DNA from: Pseudomonas mucoides
GTDB taxonomy: Bacteria > Pseudomonadota > Gammaproteobacteria > Pseudomonadales > Pseudomonadaceae
Reading direction: 5' to 3'
NCBI RefSeq assembly: GCF_015461845.1
Contig: NZ_JACOPW010000003.1
Span: 620,001-684,000 of the forward strand
Length of the DNA: 64,000 bases
Shown: one piece after another, positions 51,838-61,481 of the stretch
How the letters are laid out: every line of letters begins with the position of its first letter
How positions within the stretch are numbered: the first letter of the stretch is position 1
Position numbers and translations under genes: made by a program
The notes under the pieces: generated by a model
Databases searched by the model: none
What the model was told of the DNA's origin: nothing
The model's input: only the letters and a program-made list of their open reading frames with translations

Positions 51838-52320
51838 TCATCTGATACAGGTTGCCTCAACATATCTGCCGTCCCTGAACGACCACGCCTTGATACCTTC
51901 TGGTTTTTCGGACTTGCCGACAATAACGGCTATTGGGTGCGGCAGATCCTGCGTGTAACGTGCAGCAAATTTGGAGAAACTTCCGATGTCTGCCGGAGAG
52001 ATCACCGGAACGGATTGGGGATGCGTATGCCAATAGCCCACCAGACGTAACCCTTGTTCGTTGGCAGCCTGGATTTCCTGACGGCACCGCTCCGCATCCA
52101 ACTCTAGCCAAGACCAGCCTGACCGATCGGCGCGATGAGGCAACGTGGCCAAGGCCAGCAGCAACCCTTTCGGATCAACCGGGTTGACAAATAACTGTCC
52201 CCCTCGCTCCACGCCAAAAAGGCCCTGCCGATGACTATCCAAGATGTCCGCGACAGCTTGGGACACCAATAGCTCGGAATTCACCTCCGGCCATCGCCAG
52301 CGCCATGCGATATCCGTCAT
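51838..52320 (-). CDS. cap3: CBASS Cap3, JAB/JAMM isopeptidase
   Basis: This 160-residue metalloprotease shows the complete JAMM motif: E38 in GVERGG, then H98 and H100 in YWHTHP, S108 and D111. In type II CBASS, Cap3 removes the CD-NTase from its conjugated targets and so tunes the system. Its ATG overlaps the cap2 stop by four bases. It is the last gene of the four-gene operon. Confidence 0.9.
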   Translation of the reverse strand: MTDIAWRWRWPEVNSELLVSQAVADILDSHRQGLFGVERGGQLFVNPVDPKGLLLALATLPHRADRSGWSWLELDAERCRQEIQAANEQGLRLVGYWHTHPQSVPVISPADIGSFSKFAARYTQDLPHPIAVIVGKSEKPEGIKAWSFRDGRYVEATCIR

Positions 52321-54101
52321 ACCGTTTCGTCCTTATCTTCCGGCCATCCGCGCTCGAGTAAGATTTGCTGCGCTCCCTCTGGCAGTTTGGGACCATGGTA
52401 TTGGCCTCCTAGGCTCAGAACATCTTCAGGCCTGTAGATACTGCTGACCCAAGATGCAGTGGCGATGTTGCCGGTCAATGCGCGTAAGGCCGTGTGCGAC
52501 ACCATAGAGGCGATATTGGTCATTCCCAGCGAGCCGCCTGGGATAAAGCTCTCGCCACACGCGGGCAGTGGAACAACACCGCCTCCCGGCCACTCTGTAA
52601 ATCTATGCAGAAAATCGCCGACGTCCGTGAACAACTGACGGCCATCAAAGGTGCCGGCTGGTGCGAATAGCGCATGGCCTACCTGGGTATACGGTTCGCT
52701 CCAGGCTTGTAAAAGCCCCCAAGGAGCGCCGCTTGATTTGGCTCGCCATACAGTGACCTCCGACTGCCAGTCTGCTGTCGTGATCACCACCAGATCTGCG
52801 TTATCAAACACTTCTGGTTTGCTGCTCATCACCACTTCGGCAAAAGTCGCATAAGCGGTGCATTCTGTCGTCGGAAGATCTAACAGAATCTTGTCCCTCA
52901 ACGCGGAGGCTTTCAGTCTACCTAGGCTATCCGCTCCCAGAACGTGCCTCCCCAGATTGGCTGACACCAAAGTGTCAGGATCGATGAGGGTAAGGTGGCC
53001 GACACCGGATCGTGCCAATTGTATTGCCACCGCACTGCCTAACGAGCCAACGCCAACACAAACGACTCGAGCATTTTCAAGGTGCTGTGCAGTACCGCTT
53101 ATATCGCGGGACAGAATGGACGCTCGATCAAGCACGTCCAGGGCAGTTGCTCGGACGAGCGCCGGAGGATGTGCATTTGCGATAGCTGGCCGACGGCGCG
53201 CTGTACGCAAGCCAAACTTTGCCCCCCGCTCCTGCTGTACGCCGAGCGAGCGCACATTGAGGCAATATGTTGGAGCATCTGCCCCTCCTGGAAGCTCCAG
53301 AACAATCCATCGACTCGCCAACGTTCCATGCAGCTCAAACCATGCCAGCAATTGCTCGGCATCGTCTGGTTGAAGGTGTGGCGTGAGCCACAGCAATAAA
53401 TCTTCCGGATCCGGGGTGCGGATATCCGGATAAGTCTGAAGCTTGACGTAAAAACCGGGAGTTTCGGCCGCGCGAATGACAGCGGAGCGCCCGACAACCC
53501 GTCGGTAATGCCCTTTGAGTGCAGCTACGTTCGATGCTAACCAAACCGTTTCCTGACCGGATGGCATAACCCGGCGCGGATCGCTGAGAGCAAACAACTG
53601 CGAGGCGGCCTGAGGGCGATCCAACAGTAAGAGGTTCTGGAATGACTGACCGTGCTGAAAAGACCAGTAGGTAGTGATCTCATTCTGAAATTCGATATCG
53701 CGCGTTGCCTGGTTTGATCCCATCTTGGACAACGAAACGATCTGGGCCAAGCGAGCAAGGCTGTCCTCTACCACGACCTCCGGGGAGCCCATAATGGGGC
53801 GCTCCTGAAAGCCATGAAGGCAAAGCCCCGACTTGGTGGCATGCGGCCAAACCAGCCATGGAGAGGGTTCGACGTTCAGCCGCAAGAGTCCACGGGGAAA
53901 GTTGGAGGGGAAACCTATACGCAGTCGGCGCTCCTGCCCCGTGTAATCGGTGGGCAAGGGGAAGTGAAAGCACGCCGCTTCGTCAGCCCGCGTGGGTGCG
54001 GGCTGGAGCAATGCATCGGCAGCATCCTGACCTAGGGTGTTTCGCAGTGCGGCGATTCCGCGCTGCAATGGCGTCTTAATAGGATCAGCCAAGGCGTCCA
54101 A
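52317..54101 (-). CDS. cap2: CBASS Cap2, fused E2-E1 conjugation enzyme
   Basis: This 594-residue fusion has an N-terminal E2-like domain with candidate cysteine C94 (SGLCLHGFQ) and a C-terminal ThiF/E1 domain. The E1 domain has the nucleotide motif GVGSLGS at about 350-356, NLGRH downstream and candidate catalytic C515 in LPACGESF. Cap2 conjugates the C-terminal glycine of the CD-NTase to cellular targets and primes it for signalling. The CD-NTase encoded just upstream ends in Gly, as expected. It overlaps that gene by 17 bases. Confidence 0.9.
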   Translation of the reverse strand: MDALADPIKTPLQRGIAALRNTLGQDAADALLQPAPTRADEAACFHFPLPTDYTGQERRLRIGFPSNFPRGLLRLNVEPSPWLVWPHATKSGLCLHGFQERPIMGSPEVVVEDSLARLAQIVSLSKMGSNQATRDIEFQNEITTYWSFQHGQSFQNLLLLDRPQAASQLFALSDPRRVMPSGQETVWLASNVAALKGHYRRVVGRSAVIRAAETPGFYVKLQTYPDIRTPDPEDLLLWLTPHLQPDDAEQLLAWFELHGTLASRWIVLELPGGADAPTYCLNVRSLGVQQERGAKFGLRTARRRPAIANAHPPALVRATALDVLDRASILSRDISGTAQHLENARVVCVGVGSLGSAVAIQLARSGVGHLTLIDPDTLVSANLGRHVLGADSLGRLKASALRDKILLDLPTTECTAYATFAEVVMSSKPEVFDNADLVVITTADWQSEVTVWRAKSSGAPWGLLQAWSEPYTQVGHALFAPAGTFDGRQLFTDVGDFLHRFTEWPGGGVVPLPACGESFIPGGSLGMTNIASMVSHTALRALTGNIATASWVSSIYRPEDVLSLGGQYHGPKLPEGAQQILLERGWPEDKDETV

Positions 54102-55335
54102 CTGGCTTTACGCTCGACTGAGAGGTTCCGCCACCGCTGGCCCCTCCGAAGAGCGAACCCATCGAAGCAGAGTTTCGAGTAGTGCCATCCGGTCGGCCGG
54201 GCATCGTCCAGTTCGCAGGGATCTCATTGTTCACTGCCGTAATGAATGCCGGTGCAATACCGAAATTCTTTTTCACTGCCTCGGCAAAGGAATCGTTGGA
54301 TTCAAAACTTTCCAAACCCAATGAAACAGATGCACTGGCGTCCGCATGCCATTTGGCAAATGCTTGGCGATAGCCTTGCCCCTCGCCCGGTCGATTCCAC
54401 TTCTCTGCAAAGTTTTCGCCGTTATCGGCAGGGTTGCAGACAAAGCAATCGTTACCTCTATGCGCGATGTGCTGCGGCATTCTGCGGACGATTTCCAAAA
54501 TTGCATCGAGCGGAGCCAAAGGCTTGGACTGCGATTCCCTCACGACATCCAGGTATGCGTGAGTGGCCAGGGTGGTGATGACCGCAGATATGGGGCGAGT
54601 ATCAGAGCTCCTTGTGTTGATGGCCCATTCATCGCGATGCCGCTTGAGCAGCTTTATGGTCGCACGCAGGGGATCTTGATCGATGTAATCCTGATAATGC
54701 GGCAATGGATCTTGTGTCGCGGCATCGAGCATCCGCTGGCTTTTGGCAACTACCAAGCTTTCCAGAGAGATTTCCTGGGCAGAAGCAACCTGTAACCAAT
54801 TCGAGTAAGGGATAGGGCTGCTTGCTTTCCACCCTGTGACCCGATCCGGAACCTCCAGCTTACCTTCGCCGTTTGCTTCGCCATTTCCGTTGATCGCGCG
54901 GGCAGGCGTGACATCGATGTGGAAACCTGGATTTTCGTCGGCATAAACGATCCGGATGCCACGACGTAATTGCTTAACTTCTTCTTGAACGCGGGAGCCT
55001 TCCCTAAAACGCTGCTCAATCGCTTCTAGAACTTCCTTTGCACCAGCGCCCTGAGCGTGAGGAAGCCAAATAATTGCGTCCGCATCAATGGTGTCAAGAT
55101 CCGCAGGCGCGCCGGGGATTGGCTTGATGGTCGTTTTCAGCCGCATCGAGCCTTGAACGAAAATATGGGCTTCAGCGAGCAGCGGGTTGTCGGAAGCCGA
55201 GAGGATTTTTTCCAGTTGGGAGTAGCGGTCATTGATTTTTTCGTACTGCGCTTCCGACAGCGAGATTTCCCGCGCGGCGCGAAGCAGAAAATATTCCCAA
55301 CTGCTGCGCTTGGTCTGTTCGTTGCTCAAAAGCAT
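54085..55335 (-). CDS. cdnC: CBASS cyclic-oligonucleotide synthase (CD-NTase)
   Basis: The 416-residue nucleotidyltransferase has the GS motif at residues 62-63 (VQGSMRL), metal-binding D84/D86 (DTIDADAI) and the third acidic D141 (FHIDVTPA), so it looks catalytically complete. It ends in GRLG; a C-terminal glycine is needed for Cap2 conjugation. Clade assignment and the exact cyclic nucleotide product cannot be fixed by eye; pairing with a SAVED effector points to a cyclic di- or trinucleotide. Its start shares a base with the cap5 stop (TAATG). Confidence 0.9.
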   Translation of the reverse strand: MLLSNEQTKRSSWEYFLLRAAREISLSEAQYEKINDRYSQLEKILSASDNPLLAEAHIFVQGSMRLKTTIKPIPGAPADLDTIDADAIIWLPHAQGAGAKEVLEAIEQRFREGSRVQEEVKQLRRGIRIVYADENPGFHIDVTPARAINGNGEANGEGKLEVPDRVTGWKASSPIPYSNWLQVASAQEISLESLVVAKSQRMLDAATQDPLPHYQDYIDQDPLRATIKLLKRHRDEWAINTRSSDTRPISAVITTLATHAYLDVVRESQSKPLAPLDAILEIVRRMPQHIAHRGNDCFVCNPADNGENFAEKWNRPGEGQGYRQAFAKWHADASASVSLGLESFESNDSFAEAVKKNFGIAPAFITAVNNEIPANWTMPGRPDGTTRNSASMGSLFGGASGGGTSQSSVKPVGRLG

Positions 55336-56501
55336 TACATAGCCTCCTGGGCCACGGGACCCAATTGCAGTGTTTGCGTAAACCGATCTTGGTTTTCTTT
55401 GTCCCGATCGAAGATCAGGTATGTATGTTGATGCTGTGTTGTGAGCAACGCGCCAAACTCGATGGCCAATGCCGCAGGAATGGCGGCGAAGACGTGGATA
55501 GGGTCAGGAGTCAGAGCCTCAAGCTGGCTCAGTCGTATTTGAAGTGCGTCGCGAAAGGCATGAATCACCCGACGGTTCTGTACCATCGCGTAGCTTGGTT
55601 CTGGGATCGACAGCTCTGCAATACGTGCACCGGGTAGAGCGTCGGTCACGTCGCGAACTGGAACTTGCGCAGAAATGGAGAGCACCAACGCCAGTGGGCC
55701 ATCGCCGTTGGGTGGAGGCGTAAACAAAAAACTAGGCGGCTCAGCAGACTGATCGGGCCAGCGCAAAAGATGCTCGCGGTGAAAAGAGAAGATCAAGCGT
55801 TTGGAACGGTCGCCGATACTCTGGCCCAACATCATCAAGGCCGGAATGTCGGCCAAGCCGACTACTGCTAGCGCGGGCGAATCGCCATAAGTGCCGCCGC
55901 GACGCTTGAGTTGCTGCTCCAGCTCATACTGGACGCTGTCTTTGACGTTCTGCCAATAGGTAGTGTCCCTGCCACGTGGTCCGGGTGCAGCGAAGGCGAT
56001 TTTGATGCCTTGATCGAAGGCGGTTAATCCCTCGGCGGACATCGCAGTCAACAGATCGCGAACGGGGATATCGTTGATCGTCTGAAAATGCTGACTCTGG
56101 ACGATGAGAGGAATGGCTCTGCCACCATCGGGGGTCGTTGCGGCGAGTCGGATGCGTTCCAGGTACGCTTGGTGTAAACCACTCAAATCATTTTCAGGAT
56201 ACCCATCTGCGTCACGATCAATTTTGTCATGACAACCTGGGCACAGAAGCATCAGATTAGCGGTATCGTTTGTGTGCGCCTCAGCATCATGATCCGCGCG
56301 TCCCCGAGGGCCTTTGGGACTGGCGGGCAGGATATGCGCCACTTCGCCCCATTTCATTGGCTTGCCGGCACGATAATCGAACGTCAGATCCGTGCCGCAC
56401 AGTTCACAATGACCAGCGGTCTGTGTCCATACGATCCGCTTCGTCTCATCATTTGTGTTGAAGCGCCCGCTTGCGGGCTTAGCGTCTTCTTGTTCTGCCA
56501 T
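55335..56501 (-). CDS. cap5: CBASS effector Cap5, HNH nuclease-SAVED
   Basis: The 388-residue effector has an N-terminal HNH nuclease with C32 and C35 (HCELCG), H56 (VAHILP), N82 and zinc-type C87, C90, H91 (LLCPGCHDK), then a C-terminal SAVED domain (about 170-385). Cap5 is activated by cyclic nucleotides binding SAVED and then degrades DNA indiscriminately, killing the infected cell before phage release. GGGGGTAGG precedes the ATG. It leads the operon cap5-CD-NTase-cap2-cap3, a known type II arrangement. Confidence 0.9.
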   Translation of the reverse strand: MAEQEDAKPASGRFNTNDETKRIVWTQTAGHCELCGTDLTFDYRAGKPMKWGEVAHILPASPKGPRGRADHDAEAHTNDTANLMLLCPGCHDKIDRDADGYPENDLSGLHQAYLERIRLAATTPDGGRAIPLIVQSQHFQTINDIPVRDLLTAMSAEGLTAFDQGIKIAFAAPGPRGRDTTYWQNVKDSVQYELEQQLKRRGGTYGDSPALAVVGLADIPALMMLGQSIGDRSKRLIFSFHREHLLRWPDQSAEPPSFLFTPPPNGDGPLALVLSISAQVPVRDVTDALPGARIAELSIPEPSYAMVQNRRVIHAFRDALQIRLSQLEALTPDPIHVFAAIPAALAIEFGALLTTQHQHTYLIFDRDKENQDRFTQTLQLGPVAQEAM

Positions 56502-56856
56502 TCCGACCTACCCCCGAGAAACATCCATGATTGAAAACGATGATGGCAAGATAAGATCATATTAGGGTCATTTGCCTCGATTTCAAGAGAGATCTAAGGG
56601 TGACGAATGCTGAGTCGGCTATAAGCAGGATGCTGTTTGTGGCTCATCGAAACGGAGTGGTCGCAGCGTTCGTTTTTCTGGCAAGTGCTGGTGGGTAATG
56701 GCACTGACCACAGCGTATGTATCGAAATTAGCGAGTATATGCAAAAGACATAAACTTGCTAATTTCGATACATACCGCGCGTAGGACTGATGAAAACGGG
56801 CTGTGCAGCTCAAACGAGGCTGCAAGCGCAGCCCCTTTTGTATGCATTTTTACGCG
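56502..56856. other. Gene-free stretch between the CBASS and cus operons
   Basis: These 355 bases hold the CBASS promoter side (AT-rich around 56540-56590, no confident -10/-35), the long inverted repeat at 56715-56775, and a short hairpin GGCTGC/GCAGCC with CCTTTT on the plus strand at 56818-56839. No gene, integrase or tRNA was found. Confidence 0.6.
56715..56775. repeat. 61-base inverted repeat, 20/21 matching arms
   Basis: Arms of 21 bases (56715-56735 and 56755-56775) read GTATGTATCGAAATTAGCGAG and its reverse complement with one mismatch, around a 19-base AT-rich spacer. It has no T-run, lies 80 bases beyond the cusA stop and about 215 bases upstream of cap5. A recombination site, regulator-binding site or transcript-end hairpin are all possible. 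Confidence 0.75.
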
Positions 56857-59800
56857 TCAGTGCTTGCCAGGCTCAACGGACAAGTGTCGACGACGCATGA
56901 GGTGATAGGCCGCCGGGATCACAAACAGCGATAGCAAGGGCGCCGTAACCATACCTCCAATCATCGGGGCGGCAATGCGGCTCATCACCTCGCTGCCGGT
57001 ACCGCTTCCCAAAAGTATTGGTAACAAACCAGCGATAACCACCGCAACGGTCATGGCCTTGGGTCGAACGCGCTGCACAGCGCCTTCACGAATCGCGGCC
57101 ATCAACCCGCGTTCTGTGTTGTCACCGAGGTCTTGACGCTCGGCCCAGGCATTTTTCAGGTAGAGCAGCATGATCACGCCAAATTCGGCAGAAACACCGG
57201 CCAAAGCGATAAAGCCGACCCCGGTGGCGACTGACAGGTTGAACCCCAACAGATAGAGGAACCATGCCCCGCCAGTCAGTGCGAATGGCAGAGTGGCCAT
57301 GATCAGCAAGGCCTCATCGAAGCGAGCAAAAGTCAGGTACAGCAACACGAAGATGATCAACAGCGTGGCAGGCACCACCAGTTTGAGTCGTGCGTTGGCC
57401 CTTTCGAGAAACTCGAACTGTCCCGAGTAGCTCAGGCTCATGCCAGGCTGCAACTTGACCTGCTCGTTGACCACCCTGCGTAGATCGGCGACTACCGAGG
57501 CAATGTCCCGGTCACGCACGTCGATGTACACCCAGCCCGAAGGTCGTGCGTTCTCGCTCTTGAGCATCGGCGGACCGTCCGTGACTTTGACCTTCGCCAC
57601 TGTGCCGAGGGTGATCTGGCTCCCTAGCGGGGTATAGATCGGCAATTGCTCCAAGGCACCGAGCGAATCACGCCACTCCCGTGGGTAACGCACGTTGATC
57701 GGGAAGCGTGCGAGCCCTTCAATGGTCTCGCCGACGTTTTCACCGCCGATAGCGCCGGCCACGATGGACTGCACATCGGCGATATTCAGCCCGTAACGAG
57801 CAGCGGCTTTGCGGTCGATATCTACATCGATATAGCGACCACCGGTCAGTCGCTCGGCCAGAGCCGAACTGACACCGGGTACCTCCTTGGCCACTCGCTC
57901 GACCGCCTGAGTCGCGGCATCGATCTCCGTCAGGTTGGTGCCGGCAACTTTCACTCCGATGGGACTCTTGATCCCCGTAGCCAGCATGTCGATACGGTTG
58001 CGAATCGGTGGTATCCAGATATTCGTCAGCCCAGGGACTCGTACCACTCGATCCAGTTCTTCCACCAACTTTTCCTGGGTCATGCCTGGGCGCCATTGCT
58101 CCTGTGGCTTGAACTGGATGGTGGTTTCGAACATCTCCAACGGCGCCGGGTCGGTGGCAGTTTCAGCACGACCGGCTTTACCAAAGACATGTTCGACCTC
58201 CGGCACGGTCTTGATCAGGCGGTCGGTCTGTTGCAGCAGTTGCGCCGCTTTCTGCGCCGACAATCCCGGCAGAGCCGAAGGCATATAGAGCAGGTCGCCC
58301 TCGTCCAAAGGCGGAAGAAACTCGCCACCCAAGCGCGACATTGGCCATAGTGCGCTGATAAAAACCAGCAACGCGACCAGCAGCGTGATCTTCGGTCGTC
58401 GCAAGACTGCATCCAGAGCCGGCTGGTAGATCCGAATCAACCACCGGTTCAACGGGTTCTGTTGTTCACTGGGAATTCGTCCCCGAATCCAGTAGCCCAT
58501 CAACACCGGCACCAAGGTCACTGACAATCCCGCCGCTGCGGCCATGGCGTAGGTCTTGGTGAAAGCCAGCGGGCCGAATAGCCGCCCCTCTTGCGCTTGC
58601 AGAGTGAACACCGGAATGAACGACAGAGTGATGATCAACAAACAGAAGAACAGTGCTGGTCCTACCTCCGCTGCCGCTTCAGTCATCACGTGCCAATGAC
58701 GTTCACCTTTCAGTTCCTCCCCAGGATTGGCCACGTGCCAGGCCTCAACCTTCTTGTGCGCGTTTTCAATCATCACCACGGCAGCGTCGACCATGGCACC
58801 GATGGCGATGGCAATCCCGCCCAGGGACATGATGTTGGCGTTGATCCCTTGATAGCGCATGACGATGAAGGCGATCAGCACCCCCACCGGCAGCGAAATG
58901 ATCGCCACCAGAGATGAACGCAGGTGCCAGAGGAAGATGCCACACACCAACGCGACGACGATGAACTCTTCGATTAGCTTGTGGCTGAGATTTTCCACAG
59001 CGCGGTCGATCAGCTTGCTGCGGTCGTAGGTGGTGACGATTTCCACCCCCGCCGGCAAGCTGCTTTTCAACTCGTCGAGTTTGGTCTTGACCGCCGCAAT
59101 GGTTTCGCGAGCGTTCTTGCCGCTGCGCAGAATTACCACACCGCCAACCGTCTCGCCTTCGCCGTCGAGCTCGGTGATTCCACGTCGCATTTCCGGACCC
59201 AACTGGATCGTGGCGACATCGCCAAGGGTCACCGGCACACCGCCCGATCCCAGCTTGAGTGGGATCGCCCGAAAATCATTGAGCGTTTTCAAGTAGCCGG
59301 AAGCCCGCACAATGAACTCGGTCTCTGCCATTTCCAGGACGGCGCCACCGGTTTCCTGATTGGCCTTGCCGATCGCTTCGGTCACCTCGGCCTGCGTGAT
59401 ACCGAGGCTGGCCAATTTGAGTGGATCAAGCTGCACCTGGTACTGCTTGACCATCCCACCCACGGTGGCCACCTCGGCAACGTTGGGCAGAGTCTTGAGT
59501 TCGAACTTGAGGAACCAGTCCTGAAGTGCACGAAGTTGCGCCAGATCGTGTCCGCCACTGCGATCTACCAGCGCGTACTGGAAAATCCAGCCAACGCCTG
59601 TCGCATCTGGCCCCAACGCCGGTTTGGCGCTGGCCGGCAAGCGACTTTGTATTTGGCTCAGGTACTCCAACACCCGCGAGCGGGCCCAATACAAGTCAGT
59701 ACCGTCTTCGAACAGCACATAGACAAAGCTGTCACCAAAGAAGGAGTAGCCGCGCACGGTCTTGGCGCCAGGCACCGAAAGCATGGTGGTGGCCAACGGA

Positions 59801-60000
59801 TAGGTCACCTGGTTCTCGACAATCTGCGGTGCCTGTCCCGGATACGGGGTGCGGATGATCACCTGAACATCGGAGAGATCCGGCAGCGCATCAATGGGCG
59901 TGCTCTGCACCGACCAGATGCCCCAAGCCGTGACAAACATTGTCGCCAGTAGCACCAGGAATCGGTTGGCTACTGACCAACGAATCAGGGCAGCAATCAT
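56857..60000 (-). CDS. cusA: Copper/silver RND efflux pump CusA
   Basis: This 1047-residue inner-membrane RND pump has twelve expected transmembrane helices. The HME-class motif GAMVDAAVVMIENAHKKVE in TM4 is the CusA (Cu/Ag) rather than CzcA form. Methionines of the metal pathway are seen in DLLYMPSALPG and RIDMLATGIKSP. It pumps monovalent copper or silver out of the periplasm with CusB and CusC. The start overlaps cusB by four bases and it is the last gene of the operon. Confidence 0.92.
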   Translation of the reverse strand: MIAALIRWSVANRFLVLLATMFVTAWGIWSVQSTPIDALPDLSDVQVIIRTPYPGQAPQIVENQVTYPLATTMLSVPGAKTVRGYSFFGDSFVYVLFEDGTDLYWARSRVLEYLSQIQSRLPASAKPALGPDATGVGWIFQYALVDRSGGHDLAQLRALQDWFLKFELKTLPNVAEVATVGGMVKQYQVQLDPLKLASLGITQAEVTEAIGKANQETGGAVLEMAETEFIVRASGYLKTLNDFRAIPLKLGSGGVPVTLGDVATIQLGPEMRRGITELDGEGETVGGVVILRSGKNARETIAAVKTKLDELKSSLPAGVEIVTTYDRSKLIDRAVENLSHKLIEEFIVVALVCGIFLWHLRSSLVAIISLPVGVLIAFIVMRYQGINANIMSLGGIAIAIGAMVDAAVVMIENAHKKVEAWHVANPGEELKGERHWHVMTEAAAEVGPALFFCLLIITLSFIPVFTLQAQEGRLFGPLAFTKTYAMAAAAGLSVTLVPVLMGYWIRGRIPSEQQNPLNRWLIRIYQPALDAVLRRPKITLLVALLVFISALWPMSRLGGEFLPPLDEGDLLYMPSALPGLSAQKAAQLLQQTDRLIKTVPEVEHVFGKAGRAETATDPAPLEMFETTIQFKPQEQWRPGMTQEKLVEELDRVVRVPGLTNIWIPPIRNRIDMLATGIKSPIGVKVAGTNLTEIDAATQAVERVAKEVPGVSSALAERLTGGRYIDVDIDRKAAARYGLNIADVQSIVAGAIGGENVGETIEGLARFPINVRYPREWRDSLGALEQLPIYTPLGSQITLGTVAKVKVTDGPPMLKSENARPSGWVYIDVRDRDIASVVADLRRVVNEQVKLQPGMSLSYSGQFEFLERANARLKLVVPATLLIIFVLLYLTFARFDEALLIMATLPFALTGGAWFLYLLGFNLSVATGVGFIALAGVSAEFGVIMLLYLKNAWAERQDLGDNTERGLMAAIREGAVQRVRPKAMTVAVVIAGLLPILLGSGTGSEVMSRIAAPMIGGMVTAPLLSLFVIPAAYHLMRRRHLSVEPGKH

Positions 60001-61481
60001 AGCTGGCCCCCTGATTTCTCTAGACGCTCAACACGCAAGCCATCGTCGGTTTGACTCACTGCAATCCGGACCTTGTCGCCCGTTTTGAGGCCCTGCATCA
60101 GAGCCGGATTGGCGAGCGGGAACGTCATCGTCATGCCAGGCATGCCCAGCGTTTTGAAGGGGCCATGGGCGAGTGTGACTTCTTTGTCGTTGATCTCAAC
60201 GATTTGCCCATCCGCCTCATGAAAACTGGAGGCTGTTGCGTTGGTTGGTGACTGTTCCTCTGAGTTTGCAACGATGCCCTTAAGACTGGCCTCCGAGTCG
60301 AGCAGGAACTGGCCAGAGGTAACCACCTTCTGGCCTTCTTCCAGACCTTTCAAGATCGCCGTCTTGCCATCGTTTTCCTGCCCGATCAACACTTCAACAG
60401 GACGATAGCGGCCAGCGTCTTCAGCGAGCATCACCAGAGCACGTCGACCGGTGCGAATGACGGCCTCGCTCGGTACCCACAACACACTTTGCTCCGTTGA
60501 ATGATTGAGGCTCACTCGTGCGGTCATACCCGGCCTGAGACGGCCTTCTGGGTTAGGTAACTCGACGCGTACGCGAAGGGTGCGGCTATCCGGATTGGTT
60601 TCCGGAAGAATCGCGCTGACGACGCCCTTGAGCACAACCCCAGGGAACGCGGGCAAACGCGCCTCTGCCGCTTGCCCCATGAGGATCGATCCAGATTCAG
60701 TCTCCGGAACGGCCAGGGCCAACCAGACGCTACTCAAACCATTAACGCGTGCCAGTGTCTCGCCGGCGGCCACCGTCATACCCTCGCGTACATTGAGCTC
60801 TTGCAGCACGCCACTAATAGGGCTGGTGAGGGTCAGGTTTGGTTGGACTTTGCCACTACGCTCTACTTGAGCAATTGATGCCGCCGGCATCCCGGTGAGC
60901 CGCAAGCGCTGGCGAGCCGCTGCCAGCAAGCCCGCATCGCCACTGCGCTTGAGTGCAAGAAACTCCTCCTGAGCCGCAGCCCACTCAGGTACAAGGATAT
61001 CTGCCATGGCGGCATTGGCTTTGATCACGTCGCCAGGAGCATGGGCATACACGCGCTCGACGAAACCCGCTGTACGGGCTTGAATGACGGCGACGTCCCG
61101 CTCGTTGAAAGCCAACACACCGACAACGTCCAGACTCGAAGCAAACACACCTCGACTGACGGTAGCCAGTCGCACACCGAGATTCTGAGTCAGGCTTGGA
61201 TCAATGCGAACGGCTGCGCTGTCCCCTTTGATGTCGGCGTACTGAGGGACCAACTGCATGTCCATGAAGGGCGACTTACCCGGTTTATCGAACTTTTGCT
61301 GCGGGGACATCGGGTCGTACCAATACAGCACTTTGCGTTCGTCCAGAGAGGGGAGGCTCTGCTCCGGGGCTGCACCAGGTACTTCGCTCATGCCCTGCTG
61401 AGCGAACCAGTAACCACCGGCAACACCCAATACCAGCGAGAGGCCTACCAGCAATGCCCCGTTCCACTTTCTAAGGTTCAT
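59997..61481 (-). CDS. cusB: CusB periplasmic adaptor with N-terminal metal domain and fused CusF-like domain
   Basis: In this 494-residue protein a signal anchor (about 8-26) is followed by a heavy-metal-binding domain (VLYWYDPMSPQQKFDKPGKS). The adaptor barrel, hairpin and lipoyl parts follow, and the C-terminus (about 425-494) is a CusF-like metallochaperone domain with LAHGPFKTLGMPGMTMTF. In E. coli CusF is a separate protein, so here the chaperone is tethered to the pump. The tryptophan of CusF's copper site appears replaced. Overlaps cusC and cusA by four bases each. Confidence 0.9.
   Translation of the reverse strand: MNLRKWNGALLVGLSLVLGVAGGYWFAQQGMSEVPGAAPEQSLPSLDERKVLYWYDPMSPQQKFDKPGKSPFMDMQLVPQYADIKGDSAAVRIDPSLTQNLGVRLATVSRGVFASSLDVVGVLAFNERDVAVIQARTAGFVERVYAHAPGDVIKANAAMADILVPEWAAAQEEFLALKRSGDAGLLAAARQRLRLTGMPAASIAQVERSGKVQPNLTLTSPISGVLQELNVREGMTVAAGETLARVNGLSSVWLALAVPETESGSILMGQAAEARLPAFPGVVLKGVVSAILPETNPDSRTLRVRVELPNPEGRLRPGMTARVSLNHSTEQSVLWVPSEAVIRTGRRALVMLAEDAGRYRPVEVLIGQENDGKTAILKGLEEGQKVVTSGQFLLDSEASLKGIVANSEEQSPTNATASSFHEADGQIVEINDKEVTLAHGPFKTLGMPGMTMTFPLANPALMQGLKTGDKVRIAVSQTDDGLRVERLEKSGGQL

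Noticed and set aside
56818..56839. Hairpin GGCTGC/GCAGCC with CCTTTT as cusA terminator
   Set aside because: The T-run is on the plus strand, the wrong side for cusA, and no plus-strand gene precedes it.
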